Below, piece after piece: positions 6,571 to 9,430 of a stretch of DNA of 9,430 nucleotides. Both the position numbers and the translations under genes were made by a program. The stretch lies in assembly GCA_903884915.1 (NCBI GenBank), contig CAISGS010000048.1, positions 1 through 9,430 of the forward strand, given 5' to 3'. Numbering within the stretch: the stretch's first letter is position 1; the number at the start of each line of letters is the position of its first letter. The notes beneath the pieces are model-generated. The model did no database searches, had not been told where the DNA came from, and saw only the letters and a program-made list of their open reading frames with translations. The stretch comes from an uncultured Caulobacteraceae bacterium. Its GTDB lineage: Bacteria; Pseudomonadota; Alphaproteobacteria; Caulobacterales; Caulobacteraceae.

Positions 6571-6846
6571 CTAGTGGACCGCTGAAACCTCAGCCTCGAC
6601 GGCCTGTTCGGCCAAGATGGTCAGGCCTTCGCCTGTGACATCGGCAAAACCGCCTTGGATCGAGAAGGCGCGGCGGGTGGTGCCGTCCGTGATGGTCACG
6701 ATGCCTTCGCGCAGGGTGGTCATGAAGGGGGCATGGCCCGCCAGAACGCCGAAGTCGCCTTCGGCCCCTGGCGCGTCAACCTGATCGACCTCGCCCGAAA
6801 AGAGCTGACGCTCAGGCGCGACCAAAGAGAAGTGCAGCTTGGCCAT
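6571..6846 (-). CDS. atpC: F1 ATP synthase epsilon subunit, short form
   Basis: Epsilon is part of the central stalk of F1 and couples the gamma subunit to the c ring. The 91-residue protein is the N-terminal beta-sandwich domain, with FSLVAPERQLFSG (6-18) and GAEGDFGVLAGHAPFMTTLREG (27-48). The C-terminal pair of helices that inhibits ATP hydrolysis in the usual 130-140 residue form is absent; it ends at the domain boundary with EVSAVH and a TAG. Short epsilons occur in several alphaproteobacteria, including Caulobacter as I recall. The atpD stop is five bases before its ATG, with only a poor ribosome binding site, so translation is probably coupled. It is the last gene of the operon. Confidence 0.95.
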   Translation of the reverse strand: MAKLHFSLVAPERQLFSGEVDQVDAPGAEGDFGVLAGHAPFMTTLREGIVTITDGTTRRAFSIQGGFADVTGEGLTILAEQAVEAEVSAVH

Positions 6847-6851
6847 TGGCT

Positions 6852-9192
<2,341 letters not shown>

Positions 9193-9222
9193 CCGGCGTT
9201 GCTTTCCCCGTCAATCTGTCGG

Positions 9223-9430
9223 TTAGGCGAAGGTGGCGCAGAAGGTTTCCAGCGCGCTCTTCAACTCAGATTCCAGGTCGGCATCGAGGGCCTTCTTGGT
9301 GCGAATGCCTTCCAAAAGCTTGGCATGTTGGCCGTGCAGGCGGGCGAGGAACTCGGCCTCAAAACGGCCCACCGACTTGGTCGGGAAGGCATCCAGATAG
9401 CCGCGCGTACCGGCATAGATCACGCAGACC
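9223..9430 (-). CDS. atpA: F1 ATP synthase alpha subunit, C-terminal fragment
   Basis: The last 68 or so codons of atpA, open to the right edge of the window. VCVIYAGTRGYLDAF at the edge and EAEFLARLHGQHAKLL after it match the C-terminal helical domain of the alpha subunit, the non-catalytic partner of beta in the F1 hexamer. The stop is TAA at 9223-9225. The gene continues outside the window and is not a pseudogene on this evidence. Confidence 0.95.
   Translation of the reverse strand, partial: VCVIYAGTRGYLDAFPTKSVGRFEAEFLARLHGQHAKLLEGIRTKKALDADLESELKSALETFCATFA

Overview
The window looks like the chromosome of an alphaproteobacterium, most likely of the order Caulobacterales. The reasons are the GC-rich core genes (about 60% in a sampled stretch of serA), the close similarity of the SerC N-terminus, the short ATP synthase epsilon subunit and the PurA N-terminus to Caulobacter-type proteins as I remember them, and the serC-serA gene order preceded by a structured serC leader. 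The genus cannot be fixed from this sequence alone.

Layout. All core genes lie on the minus strand. From left to right: the purA gene (adenylosuccinate synthetase, C-terminal end cut off at base 1) with a TTG start; a small exported PagL-like outer-membrane lipid A deacylase; then serA and serC, transcribed serC to serA, which encode the first two steps of serine synthesis. A perfect 14-bp stem-loop closes the serC-serA unit just after serA. At the right end is the 3' part of the F1 ATP synthase operon, transcribed atpA (3' end only), atpG, atpD, atpC. A strong bidirectional intrinsic terminator follows atpC.

Between serC and atpC (about 4950-6510) lies the only plus-strand DNA that is clearly coding. 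It is visibly poorer in GC (22 of 60 bases in the first coding line, against 35 of 60 in a serA line). It carries two genes 13 bases apart. The first is a 306-residue protein that resembles, from memory, the KilA-N-containing BstA family of prophage-encoded abortive-infection proteins. The second is a 107-residue DUF3223/DCL-family protein. I read this as an acquired two-gene cassette, possibly anti-phage, inserted between two housekeeping operons. No integrase, transposase, tRNA or flanking attachment repeat was seen.

Regulatory structure is concentrated in the 352-base gap between the divergent serC and BstA-like genes. A hairpin holds the serC ribosome binding site in its loop, and a second GC-rich hairpin stands upstream of it. 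Further out are two tandem 19-bp dyads (TTTTGTC-N5-GGGACAA) exactly 22 bp apart, and a separate TTTTAC-N8-GTAAAA inverted repeat. A further LacI-type-looking palindrome (GTTAGCGCTACC core) lies ahead of purA, overlapping the end of the PagL-like gene.

The most interesting items are the BstA-like/DCL cassette and the tandem dyads upstream of serC. The family call for BstA rests on recalled sequence resemblance and needs a database search.
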